DNA of 64,000 nt from Cupriavidus necator A5-1 (GTDB lineage: Bacteria > Pseudomonadota > Gammaproteobacteria > Burkholderiales > Burkholderiaceae), in assembly GCF_000744095.1 (NCBI RefSeq), contig NZ_JQLI01000001.1:1550001-1614000 (forward strand), in the 5' to 3' direction. A program made the translations under genes and the position numbers. Of this stretch, positions 1 through 8,061 are shown piece by piece (the first letter of the stretch is position 1; each line of letters opens with the position of its first letter). The notes below the pieces were generated by a model. The model was given only the letters and a program-made list of their open reading frames with translations, did not search any database and had not been told where the DNA came from.

Positions 1-219
1 CGAAGCACCGGCGGCAGCCAACGCTTTAGCGACGTTATCAAGCGCTGCTGCCGTCTGCTCCTCGATTGTGTCCCCGACAATTTGTCTTGCTTCATCGCGG
101 GGAGTTTGCCCCGACACAAATACAAATCCACCTGCAGCTACTGCAGCCGAGTAATGTCCCCCTGCTTTGAGGTTTGGAACCTCGATCACACGAGCTGGAG
201 TTTTCTTGGGGCTTTCCAT
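1..219 (-). CDS. RidA/YjgF-family protein, 3' end beyond window
   Basis: Only the first 73 codons are visible; the gene starts at an ATG at 219 and runs off the left edge. Residues 30-40 (GGFVFVSGQTP) are the typical RidA core strand and turn. A GAGGAT ribosome site lies upstream of the ATG. RidA proteins are cytoplasmic trimers that hydrolyse reactive enamines and imines released by PLP-dependent dehydratases. The arginine that binds the substrate carboxylate lies in the missing C-terminal half, so activity cannot be judged. It is the last visible gene of a minus-strand cluster with a PLP enzyme and a D-glutamate cyclase-like gene, which suits a role in clearing dehydratase by-products (inference). 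Confidence 0.85.
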   Translation of the reverse strand, partial: MESPKKTPARVIEVPNLKAGGHYSAAVAAGGFVFVSGQTPRDEARQIVGDTIEEQTAAALDNVAKALAAAGAS

Positions 220-258
220 CTGACTATCCTCGTTGTCTTGTTTGGCCGCTAAAGACAG

Positions 259-512
259 CTATTTCTTAGTGGCCTTTGCCTTATTGACTCCATTCGGAGG
301 ATAGAAACCAGGAAGCGCAGCGCCGCACTCCACTTCATTCAAGATCCATCCTTCGAAACGCTCCTGCTCGACCGCTGCTACGACATCCGCCGGTAAGGCA
401 GAGGAAAGACGTGCTCTTAATGATTCTTCCCCAGCGTCTTTCTTGCATCCATGGCAAACAGGTCGGGAATGCCAACAAGCGTCGCGGGCCGCTGCGCATA
501 GGCCGGGCACAT
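259..512 (-). pseudogene. Unrecognised, possibly frameshifted small gene
   Basis: Between the PLP enzyme and ridA lies coding-like sequence in two frames. An ATG at 512 opens a frame beginning MCPAYAQRPATLVG that stops at 417-419. A second frame then continues to 259 with a protein-like tail containing LPADVVAAVEQERFEGWILN. A single indel near 420 would join them into a protein of about 80 residues. I do not recognise the family. It could also be a short real gene plus chance coding. The position inside the cluster suggests it was once co-transcribed with its neighbours. Confidence 0.25.
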
Positions 513-538
513 CTTCACCGTCTTCACACCGACGTCGC

Positions 539-1660
539 TTAACGGCGGTTCCCCATCTGTTCGCGGTACGTCCATTCGCCGTCGCGACCGAACACCAATG
601 CCTTTTCGAAGAGATAGGCAGTCGTACACGCATGGCGAGGCATCAAAAGCACCCGATCCCCAACCGCCAGATCTTCGCTTTCGACCACCACATGTTCTTC
701 GCTCATCATCAGAATCTTCCCGTTCCATCGAAAGCGCGCGCTTAACGGCTTGTCGGGAGAAATTGCCTTGGCACCAGCGTCAAGCGTGGCCGTCTGGCCC
801 TTCGTGGCAATCACGGTCGCAAGCACATAGGCGCTCGGCTGCCAGCCAAAGTCTTGAAGCTCCGCGTCATGCTGGTCGCTTGAATAGGTCCAGCTTCCCG
901 GTCCTACGTAATCGGCTAACGAAGCTGGCCAGACATTGAAGCTATAGCTGCCACCGGCGATCAAATCGGAACACAAACCTGCGCCTGCGGCGCGCTCCAT
1001 CAGATCTGTTGCTTGCTCGATGACCGAACCGAGCCGTTCACGTCGCGTTGCACCGTCTGGTCCTTGAATATGACCGTCGTAGATGTGGAATCCGCCAAAG
1101 CGGCCCAAAGCGTCGATATCCCGCGCCAGATCGAGCGCCACCTCTGACAACGGCGCCCCGGTACGTCCCATGCCGGGGTCGAGGTCGACGATCAGCTTTA
1201 GGTTTGAGGTGCCTGGTTTGCTGGCCTCGAGCTCTCTGCGCCACGCCTCAAGCCCCGCGGACGAGTCAACGAGCGCCCCGATCGACGCGTTTGCATAAAT
1301 TCCGGCAACGTTGATCAGTGCCCGAATGTTCGCCCTGTTGGCGCTTGGATAGGCCCAGACGACATAGGGTGCACCAGCGGCAAGCACCATCGCCGTTTCT
1401 GCTACTGTGGCAGCCTTGAAAGCACGAACACCCTCCTTCAGCAGCAGTTCAACTATCCAGCTTGCGCGATGCGTTTTGACGTGCGGCATCAAGCGGCTGA
1501 TCCCTCCGCATGCTTGCGCCGTTGCGTGAAGGTTATCGACTATGCCTTTCTCATGGATCGTGAAACAGGGCGTCTGAACATCCTCCGGCAGAGAGTGCGC
1601 CCATCCGGGGCTAAGTTTGGGAGCTGATAATGATCGGTTAGACATTATTTCGGTTCTCAT
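539..1660 (-). CDS. D-threonine aldolase / D-serine dehydratase-like PLP enzyme
   Basis: This 373-residue protein has the alanine-racemase-type N-terminal barrel of the D-threonine aldolase/D-serine dehydratase family. The PHVKTHR segment carries the probable PLP lysine, K62. Near the C terminus the RHAC motif supplies H343 and C345, matching the metal-binding His/Cys pair of eukaryotic-type D-serine dehydratases. The family cleaves or deaminates D-hydroxy amino acids in the cytoplasm. An alternative start is the ATG at 1645; neither has a strong ribosome site. It begins 35 bp after the D-glutamate cyclase-like gene and so is probably co-transcribed. The exact substrate (D-Thr, D-Ser, 3-hydroxy-Asp) cannot be read from sequence. 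Confidence 0.85.
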   Translation of the reverse strand: MRTEIMSNRSLSAPKLSPGWAHSLPEDVQTPCFTIHEKGIVDNLHATAQACGGISRLMPHVKTHRASWIVELLLKEGVRAFKAATVAETAMVLAAGAPYVVWAYPSANRANIRALINVAGIYANASIGALVDSSAGLEAWRRELEASKPGTSNLKLIVDLDPGMGRTGAPLSEVALDLARDIDALGRFGGFHIYDGHIQGPDGATRRERLGSVIEQATDLMERAAGAGLCSDLIAGGSYSFNVWPASLADYVGPGSWTYSSDQHDAELQDFGWQPSAYVLATVIATKGQTATLDAGAKAISPDKPLSARFRWNGKILMMSEEHVVVESEDLAVGDRVLLMPRHACTTAYLFEKALVFGRDGEWTYREQMGNRR

Positions 1661-1695
1661 TTGTATTGCAATAGTTAGCTTGCATTTCTGTACGC

Positions 1696-2670
1696 TTATC
1701 TATTGGAAAGCGTCGAACTCGCTATGTCATCGACGACTGGCGAACCGCCTTCGAGATACGCCTCAGTCACACCGCGCAAATGCATCAACAGGCTCGCATG
1801 CGTCTCCCACGGTAAACGGTCGACACTCATAACCGGACGGGCAGGTTTATCGACGCGGCTATCGTCTACGGCTTGCCCGACTTCGACCGCCGCCGTGAGA
1901 AATGCACGGTCTTTCTCCGGGTGAAAATCCGCGAGCAGCGACCCCGAAAGAGTGGGTTCGACCAACGCCATCGCCAACAGCAATCCCCAACCGCCCCAGT
2001 TCGAAACGCCTGCTACGATCAAGTGGTCGGTTGGCGTCGTGGCTGCAATGAGGGGGCCGTTCGGGATGTCGTCACGAATGATGTCGCAAGGCAACACGCT
2101 CATCCCAATCTCGTTTCCTCCATCGCCAATGCCTATCGTGACCCAGGGTCGATCCCATGCGGGATCGTTAAAAAGCAGATGCAACGGTGCAGTATCGTCA
2201 GTCATGTCAGCACCATACTCCCGGTGCGGCTTTCCATCGCTGCCGGGGGATACGCGTTCAATCGCGATCAGATGCGTGATGGGCTGAACGCCTGCTGCCA
2301 GTCGTTCGCGGAGCGTGACGACCGAATCTGTATTAACTGCTGTTATTTCCAGCGCGACCGACTTGGGAAGCTCGTTGGAAATCGCCCAAACCGCCTTTGC
2401 GCAGGGTGCGTCCGAGATGACCGTAACCGGTATGCCCGCGTTCGCGAGGCCGGCGGCCATGTGTGCCATGCCACCCAGACCGTCGGTCTCCGGTGACGGC
2501 GGGACCGCATTGCGGATGAAAAAGCCGGTGACAATGCCAACGTGCGCATTCGGTGTACTCATGATCGAACGCGCGGCTCGCTCCAAGCCTCCCTGCGCAA
2601 AACTGACCATGCGGCTGATGTCCCGTCGAACGGTTCGACCAATAATCTCTTCGATGGCTTTAATCGTCAT
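1696..2670 (-). CDS. DUF4392 / D-glutamate cyclase-like protein
   Basis: This 324-residue protein matches the DUF4392 (D-glutamate cyclase C-terminal-like) family. Visible landmarks are GIVTGFFI near residue 45, ETDGLGGM near 60, and the glycine-rich GIGDGGNEIGMS near 175, all conserved across the family. The characterised mitochondrial relative converts D-glutamate to 5-oxo-D-proline; bacterial members are less studied. It sits directly upstream of the D-threonine aldolase-like gene and downstream of a permease, which supports D-amino-acid catabolism (inference). The ATG at 2670 has no clear ribosome site, and an internal ATG at 2610 is possible. Confidence 0.8.
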   Translation of the reverse strand: MTIKAIEEIIGRTVRRDISRMVSFAQGGLERAARSIMSTPNAHVGIVTGFFIRNAVPPSPETDGLGGMAHMAAGLANAGIPVTVISDAPCAKAVWAISNELPKSVALEITAVNTDSVVTLRERLAAGVQPITHLIAIERVSPGSDGKPHREYGADMTDDTAPLHLLFNDPAWDRPWVTIGIGDGGNEIGMSVLPCDIIRDDIPNGPLIAATTPTDHLIVAGVSNWGGWGLLLAMALVEPTLSGSLLADFHPEKDRAFLTAAVEVGQAVDDSRVDKPARPVMSVDRLPWETHASLLMHLRGVTEAYLEGGSPVVDDIASSTLSNR

Positions 2671-2984
2671 AGTTTCAGTAATCCGTTCAATTTAGTTTTT
2701 GCGTTCGTAGTCGATTCCAATCGAACACACCAAGTGTCATACCCATATTGCTTGGAAGCAAATCGTCTCTAGGAAGTAATATCCGGTGAACGACACGATC
2801 GCACCGACCGCATGCAGGAAAGTCCTAGTCCGAGCGTGCGCGTCCGTCGGGTTTTCTGGTATGCCCGTTACGACTCCCTTTCTTCCATTCTTTAATAATT
2901 TTCTGATCGACGAATTAAGTGTACGAGGGCAAGTGGGATAAGAGGTAATCAAAAATGAACCAGACTAGCGATAAAGAATCCTGA

Positions 2985-3160
2985 TCAAGCCCTTCGCTCT
3001 TGATTGCGACGACCGTGAGCCCATGAACCTGGCTGCGACCACCGGACAACACCACCAGGTAGATCACCTCCAGCGGGCGGGCCTGCCAGGCAGGTGCCTC
3101 ATCCCTGATCGCATCGGTCACCGAACTGATGAACTCGGGTGACGCATGTGGGGCGGCGAC
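2985..3160 (-). pseudogene. IS256-family transposase remnant
   Basis: About 45 residues resemble the catalytic-domain entry of IS256/mutator transposases: SPEFISSVTDAIRDE followed by AWQARPLEVIYLVV, where family members read roughly VTDAV..E...WQ.RPLD..YP.V. The similarity dissolves on both sides and no inverted repeats were found. It lies between the permease and the D-glutamate cyclase gene and shows that this intergenic region was rebuilt by transposition. The rest of 2671-3205 should hold the cyclase promoter, but I could not identify it. Confidence 0.6.
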
Positions 3161-3205
3161 TTCGTCCGAATGTCGGCGACTTCGCCGAAGTTTTGTGCTG
3201 TCGTA

Positions 3206-4525
3206 CTAGCGGTTCACAATTGATTTCGGCAACCTCAACACGAGAATCGCACCGATCACCAAAATCAATGACAGGAGGTAAATCCCATACGTGGAAGAAC
3301 CCGTTGCGTCCTTCACCACACCGATCACATAAGGGCTCACGAAGCCACCTAGGTTCCCGAATGAATTAATCATTCCGATTGCGACCGCCGCCCCTACTCC
3401 TGTGAAGAATTGGCTCGGAAGCGTCCAAAACATAGTTGTCGCCGTGTAGGCGCCGGCGGTCGCCACGCTCAATGCGATCAACGAACTGACAGGACCATGA
3501 GTAAACGTGCTGGCAACCAATCCGACAGCAGTCGCCAGATAAGCCGCGGCAGTGTGCCAGCGTCGCTCCTTGCGCCGATCCGAACTTCGACACACCAGAT
3601 TCAGTGCGACAGCGCCGATAGCAAATGGAATAGCGGAGATCCAACCAATTTGCTCAAGCGTAGAGAAACCAATTTCTTTGATCAAAGTCGGCAACCAGAA
3701 CGAGATCGCGTACAGCCCCATCGTCTGACAGAGTGCCAATGCGATCAGATACCAGGCTCTAGGGCTCAAAAAGACCTGCCGAATGCGCGCATCGCCATGC
3801 GCCTGCGCTCGCTTTTCGTTTTCCTCAGCCTGTAGTTCCGCCGCGACAAATCTTTTTTCGTCAGCGGACAGCCATTTGGCGAGATGCGGCCGGTCCACCA
3901 GCAGAAAGGGCAAAAGTAGAGCCATGACGAGGGTGGGCAAAGACTCGAGAACAAAAAGCCATTGCCATCCGCTTAGGCCCAGATGACCATGGTAAGCCGT
4001 CATGATCCACCCCGAAATGGGAGACCCGATGAGACCGGACAAGGGAATCGCGGTATAGAAGAAACCCGTCATTCGGCCGCGAATGTGCGAAGGAAACCAG
4101 TAGGTAAGGTAAAGAATGATGCCCGGAAAAAAACCAGCCTCTGCTGCTCCCAAAAGCACGCGCATCACATAGAACTGTCCCGGCGTTTGGACGAATGCGA
4201 ATGCCCCTGAAATCAGTCCCCACAACAGCATGATCCGGACCAGCGTTTTTTTTGCGCCGATGCGGGCCATCAGCAGGTTGCTCGGCACTTCAAACAGGAA
4301 GTATCCCAAAAAAAACAAACCGGCACCTAGGCCATATGCTGCCTCCGAGAAGTGCAAGTCACTGAGCATCTGCAGCTTGGCGAAACCTACGTTGATCCGA
4401 TCAAGATAGGCACAGAAATAGCAAACCATAATCAACGGTATAATTCGCCAGCCGATCTTCCAGAACACTCGATCAGCTATGGCAGCGTTCTGATGGTTAT
4501 CCGAGAACGTAGTGTCGATGGACAT
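3206..4525 (-). CDS. MFS transporter, anion:cation symporter (ACS) type
   Basis: This 439-residue protein has the 12-helix layout of the ACS branch of the major facilitator superfamily (phthalate, tartrate and hexuronate permeases). The first helix carries the family motif YFCAYLDRINVGFAKLQM (residues 35-52), and the A-motif-like loop follows helix 2. A GGAG ribosome site precedes the ATG at 4525. It would import a small organic anion by H+ symport. It heads the minus-strand cluster and is divergent from a LysR gene, the usual arrangement for a substrate-induced uptake and catabolism unit. The substrate is probably what the downstream enzymes use, perhaps a D-amino or hydroxyamino acid (inference). 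Confidence 0.88.
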   Translation of the reverse strand: MSIDTTFSDNHQNAAIADRVFWKIGWRIIPLIMVCYFCAYLDRINVGFAKLQMLSDLHFSEAAYGLGAGLFFLGYFLFEVPSNLLMARIGAKKTLVRIMLLWGLISGAFAFVQTPGQFYVMRVLLGAAEAGFFPGIILYLTYWFPSHIRGRMTGFFYTAIPLSGLIGSPISGWIMTAYHGHLGLSGWQWLFVLESLPTLVMALLLPFLLVDRPHLAKWLSADEKRFVAAELQAEENEKRAQAHGDARIRQVFLSPRAWYLIALALCQTMGLYAISFWLPTLIKEIGFSTLEQIGWISAIPFAIGAVALNLVCRSSDRRKERRWHTAAAYLATAVGLVASTFTHGPVSSLIALSVATAGAYTATTMFWTLPSQFFTGVGAAVAIGMINSFGNLGGFVSPYVIGVVKDATGSSTYGIYLLSLILVIGAILVLRLPKSIVNR

Positions 4526-4689
4526 GATTTGGCTCCAAGAATATTAGGGAGTTGTTTCCGTAGTTGAGCTTCGGCGCTGCAGGGGGCGTAAAGGGCGCAC
4601 GGTCTCCGAGAGCACGCCCCAAATATCGGTATCAGCTTTAGGCGACCGCCAGCGATGTGACAACGATGCAGGCAGTCAACCGCGGTGAC

Positions 4690-4910
4690 TTACGGACTTA
4701 GGCGTTCGCCGTTGAAGAAGAGAAGCAATAGATCACTGACGCGGTCGGAGCCTCTTCTGGCAGTTAATGACCGCATCCGCTTGACTTCGCCGCCCACCAC
4801 ATTGAGCGCAGTTGGTCGCATCGCTTCGACCATTCGTGCACCGTAACGACGTTCACCTCCGAGTGCGAGTACCGGCACGGCAAGCAGCTTCCTAGGCCGA
4901 TCTATGTTTG
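4690..4910 (-). pseudogene. Alpha/beta hydrolase, decayed C-terminal fragment
   Basis: About 65 residues match the C terminus of epoxide hydrolase/haloacetate dehalogenase-type alpha/beta hydrolases. VPVLALGGERRYGARM is followed by PTALNVVGGEV, and the end is VSDLLLLFFNGERL. Between these, where the family has the catalytic-histidine motif GHWLPEE, the sequence reads GH-stop-LPEE in a shifted frame. At least one frameshift and one Trp-to-stop change are therefore visible. The N-terminal part with the nucleophile is gone. The remainder of 4526-5136 is presumably the promoter region shared by the permease and LysR genes; I recognised no operator. Confidence 0.65.
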
Positions 4911-5136
4911 GAGCATCGTTGACACCACATTTTCAAAACGAAGCTGCGAACAGGACCTCCTCGACGTGCGGGCTGAAGCAACTGCCCTTTCCCGCATCTC
5001 TGAAAGGCGAGGCTTGATGGTCACCCACTTCGTCTCTTTGCCACCTTGAATACTCACTCATTGAGCCAGTGTAGAGTGCTAATATTGATCACAGGTAATC
5101 GAATTTTGGCTCCCTTGTCGATAGAAAAATTTGATC

Positions 5137-6048
5137 ATGCGCCTTACGCTCCAACAAATCGAGACGTTCTATTGGGTCGCCCGTTTAGGCGGCTTTCACG
5201 CCGCAGCGCGTCATCAACATTTGACGCAGCCGACCATATCTGCACGCATCCAGGAGTTGGAAGCGCAACTTGGGGTCGAGTTGTTCGAAAGGGAGCGCGG
5301 ACGTAGTGGACTTACCGCAGTCGGCAGGGATGCGCTGGCACAGGCCGAAGAGATCGTGAAGCTTGCAGACGCCTTCGCGCGCATCGCCACGCAACGCGAT
5401 CCGATGCTGGGACTGCTCCGGCTGGGTGCGAACGAATCCACAGCCCTCGGGGGGCTTACGGAGCTGTTGACGCAGTTGAAGACAGCCTACAGGGAGTTGA
5501 ACATCGAGATCACTGTAGATGTGGGCGTCGAATTGACCCGCAGACTTATTTCGCGCGAGCTCGATGTCGCAATATTGAACGAATCATCGAGCTCCCGGCA
5601 CGTACGTGAGCACACTATCGGTCTATCCAACTTGCATTGGATCGCCTCGCCAAAGCTGATCCGACAGCGCGAGATTACACCGGCGGCGTTGGCTTCTTTG
5701 CCGATTATCACAGTGTCAGCGCCGTCATCAAACCACACGCTTGTGATGAACTGGTTTCGCGATGCAGGGATCGAGCCTACAAATATCAGCTCGAGCAATT
5801 CTCTTTCGACGATGATACAACTCGTTGCAGCTGGGCATGGAGTTGCTGTCATGTCGCCCGCGATTATGAAAGATAAGATTTCGTCCCGGCTAATTCATAC
5901 GCTTCACACGACGCCCCGCTTAAGGCAGCAGGAATACCTTGTCGCATACCAGAATGAGCGACGTGGCAGTGGCATGGACACGATCATACGACTGACCACC
6001 GAAGTCTTAACGCGAACCGGCGTTATAATCTCCCGGAGCGTTAAATAA
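5137..6048 (+). CDS. LysR-family transcriptional regulator
   Basis: This 303-residue protein starts with a canonical LysR winged helix-turn-helix: LTLQQIETFYWVARLGGF, then HLTQPTISARIQELE, within residues 3-42. The periplasmic-binding-type effector domain fills the rest. I chose the ATG at 5137 over the TTG at 5131 because it gives the usual family N terminus. The gene is transcribed away from the permease/D-amino-acid cluster, and LysR proteins commonly control such divergent neighbours when an inducer binds. The length is normal and the frame intact. Confidence 0.92.
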   Translation: MRLTLQQIETFYWVARLGGFHAAARHQHLTQPTISARIQELEAQLGVELFERERGRSGLTAVGRDALAQAEEIVKLADAFARIATQRDPMLGLLRLGANESTALGGLTELLTQLKTAYRELNIEITVDVGVELTRRLISRELDVAILNESSSSRHVREHTIGLSNLHWIASPKLIRQREITPAALASLPIITVSAPSSNHTLVMNWFRDAGIEPTNISSSNSLSTMIQLVAAGHGVAVMSPAIMKDKISSRLIHTLHTTPRLRQQEYLVAYQNERRGSGMDTIIRLTTEVLTRTGVIISRSVK

Positions 6049-6373
6049 AATTGATAAAGTCCGTTCGGGTAAGCGTGCAGTCAGGGCCTTGCATTTTGAT
6101 AGCGCGTGTGCGCATGCGTGAAGGAGAGCGTGCAAAATCTATGGTCCCACCCCATTTTTGCAACCCTGATCTTCGATGGCGAGTTGGCTTTCCTAAATCT
6201 ATTCGGCATCGTTGTGGGGACTGCTCCCCCGCGCCACCATGAGATTCGCGCCTGACGATGCTTAACAGTTGGTCGGCTTCGGAAAGCCTCTTTTGCACTC
6301 AGGTTCTTCGTCAGGCCGGTGTGCCGTTCACGTCATCAAACTTCAGCGGTCGCAAAGCCAGGTGGGTGTACTT
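6049..6373. other. Intergenic stretch without a recognisable gene
   Basis: Open frames here are short and none resembles a known family. The stretch separates the LysR gene from the IS110 remnant and is probably eroded flanking DNA of that insertion. Confidence 0.4.
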
Positions 6374-7100
6374 CTATAAAGCGTCGTTCAGGATCGACGG
6401 CTCAGGCAGGTCATGGCGCTCGCTCCTACATCGAATCTGGTGTTGCGGGTCGCCAGCGCCCACGCAGTGCGCGCCAGCTTGTTCGCCAGTGCGCAGGCCG
6501 CCACGTCCGCGTCTTGTCAGCATCGCCCGGACCCAGTCGGCGAGCCGGCCGCTCTGCCGGTCGAGCCGTTGCATGTAGGCGCGGGCGCACTGGACCAGCA
6601 GTCGCCGGATGTTCTTGTCGCCTCTTTTGCTGATCCCCAGCAGGTTGGCCTTGCCGCCGGTGCTGTACTGGCGTGGTACCAGTCCGACCGACGCGGCGAA
6701 GTCCCGACTGCAGCCGTACTGCTTGCCGTCGCCCATTTCGGCGGCCAGCACACTCGCCGTCCTCCGCGAGCTGGCGGGCTATGTCCTTGTCGATCGTGCC
6801 GATCTGTTCGCTGAGATAGTTAAAGTGGGCGTGCAGACGCTCGAGAATAGTGACCAGGCGCGGCGGTAGCGGGGGCTCGGCAAGTACGGCGGGCAGACGC
6901 GTGATGACAGCGTGGCCAGCCGGCAGGCTGATACCAAACTCAAGCTTAAGCAGGAAACCGTGCATCTGGTTGCTGGTCTTGGTGCGATCGCGCACGAGCG
7001 ACTCGCGGACCCGGTGCAGGGCGGACAGCGTCTGCTGCGATTCCGTCTTCGGCGTCACGAATCTCATCGCCGGTCGCGACGCTGCTGTTGAGGACCGCTA
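6374..7100 (-). pseudogene. IS110-family transposase remnant
   Basis: The C-terminal two thirds of an IS110-type transposase are split over two frames. The first piece reads SRPAMRFVTPKTESQQTLSA, then RVRESLVRDRTKTSNQMHGF. After a frameshift near 6750 comes the transposase_20-like helix-hairpin part with FAASVGLVPRQYSTGGKANL and GISKRGDKNIRRLLV. An in-frame TAG near 7102 and loss of the DEDD catalytic N terminus show that it is dead. IS110 elements lack obvious terminal repeats, so its ends are not defined. Confidence 0.85.
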
Positions 7101-7119
7101 ATTCTGCGGATGGTGCCCA

Positions 7120-7410
7120 CTAACTCTGCGACCGTGGCGTGCCAAGGAGGTTTCGGAACGGCTCGCGATCCCGCGCGTGCCGTTTCCCTACCCAACTGAT
7201 CGCATTGAGATTATTGAGCTGAAGTAACCTGAACGATGAGATGGTCTGGAGGCGGTGATCGTGAATTTGACAAACAGTTGCCACCGGATTCAGCCATTCA
7301 CGTTTCCAGCGAGGCGAAAAGACATCGAGGGGGTTCAGAGCGAGGCACTCGAAGCAGTAAGGAAGGCTGCGTCGGTCGGACACCCACGCTGCTGGCGTTT
7401 GGATCGCCAC
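7120..7410 (-). pseudogene. TniQ/TnsD-like zinc-finger fragment
   Basis: This 96-codon open frame contains the pattern YCFECLALNP, then a W-x-x-x-W segment, then ATVCQIHDHRL. That is the C-x2-C ... W ... C-x2-H layout of the TniQ/TnsD N-terminal zinc-binding domain found in Tn7-like and Tn5053-like transposons. No other transposition gene (TniA, TniB, TnsA-C) is near. Because only one domain's worth of sequence is present, I treat it as a leftover. Assignment rests on motif spacing alone. Confidence 0.4.
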
Positions 7411-7737
7411 TAGTCTGTCGATGTTAACATGGTTGCCAGCGCCTGCTCGACTGCCGGCTGAGGTGCGGACGGATCCGGCAGGCCGCTAAGATCCCTCCCG
7501 CCTCCAACATACATCCGAGCATTTTTTTCCGTGATCGGGTGTTATGTCAGATGATCCGGCTGCCTCGGAAGATATGGTGCCCTCCCAAATGCTGGGCATG
7601 AAGCACTGTTTGGCCGTTCCCGGCCAGATCCGGTCATTGGATCGCGCGCGTGCGCGGTCACTCGATTGTCTCCGACGGGGTTGAAACGGCCATTGACGTC
7701 CCACCGGTCCGGCCTGGCTGATGTGAAAAAGGCGCAA

Positions 7738-7878
7738 GGCGAGACTTCCTGGTGGTTACCTAAGTACCCGGGCCGCAGCCATGCCTTCGCACGGCCCAAT
7801 GGTCATCACTACCATGCGGCGGACGCCGAAACGGCCCATGCGCGCACCCAGGGATTCTTCAAGCGGCATCTGGCCTGA
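7738..7878 (+). pseudogene. Dienelactone hydrolase C-terminal remnant
   Basis: The last 45 residues of a DLH-family protein are visible, with the catalytic-histidine region YPGRSHAFARPNG followed by HHYHAADAETAHARTQGFF and a normal stop. The nucleophile Cys/Ser and Asp regions are not present upstream in any frame. The rest of 7411-8061 contains no recognised gene apart from the presumed promoter of the peptidase gene that follows. Confidence 0.55.
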
Positions 7879-8061
7879 AGCGGCACCGTTGTATCCGGGA
7901 AACAGCTTGCAGCGCGCCGCTTACGTCACTGGCAGAATGCCGGAGCGTTCCGGCAACGAGTGACGCGATGCGGCGTCGCGGATTTGGTGGTTTGACGTTC
8001 TGTCTTCGCACGCGGCCCTCGGTCCGGTCTTCTGCCACGTTCTCAGGATCTGCCTGCCACC

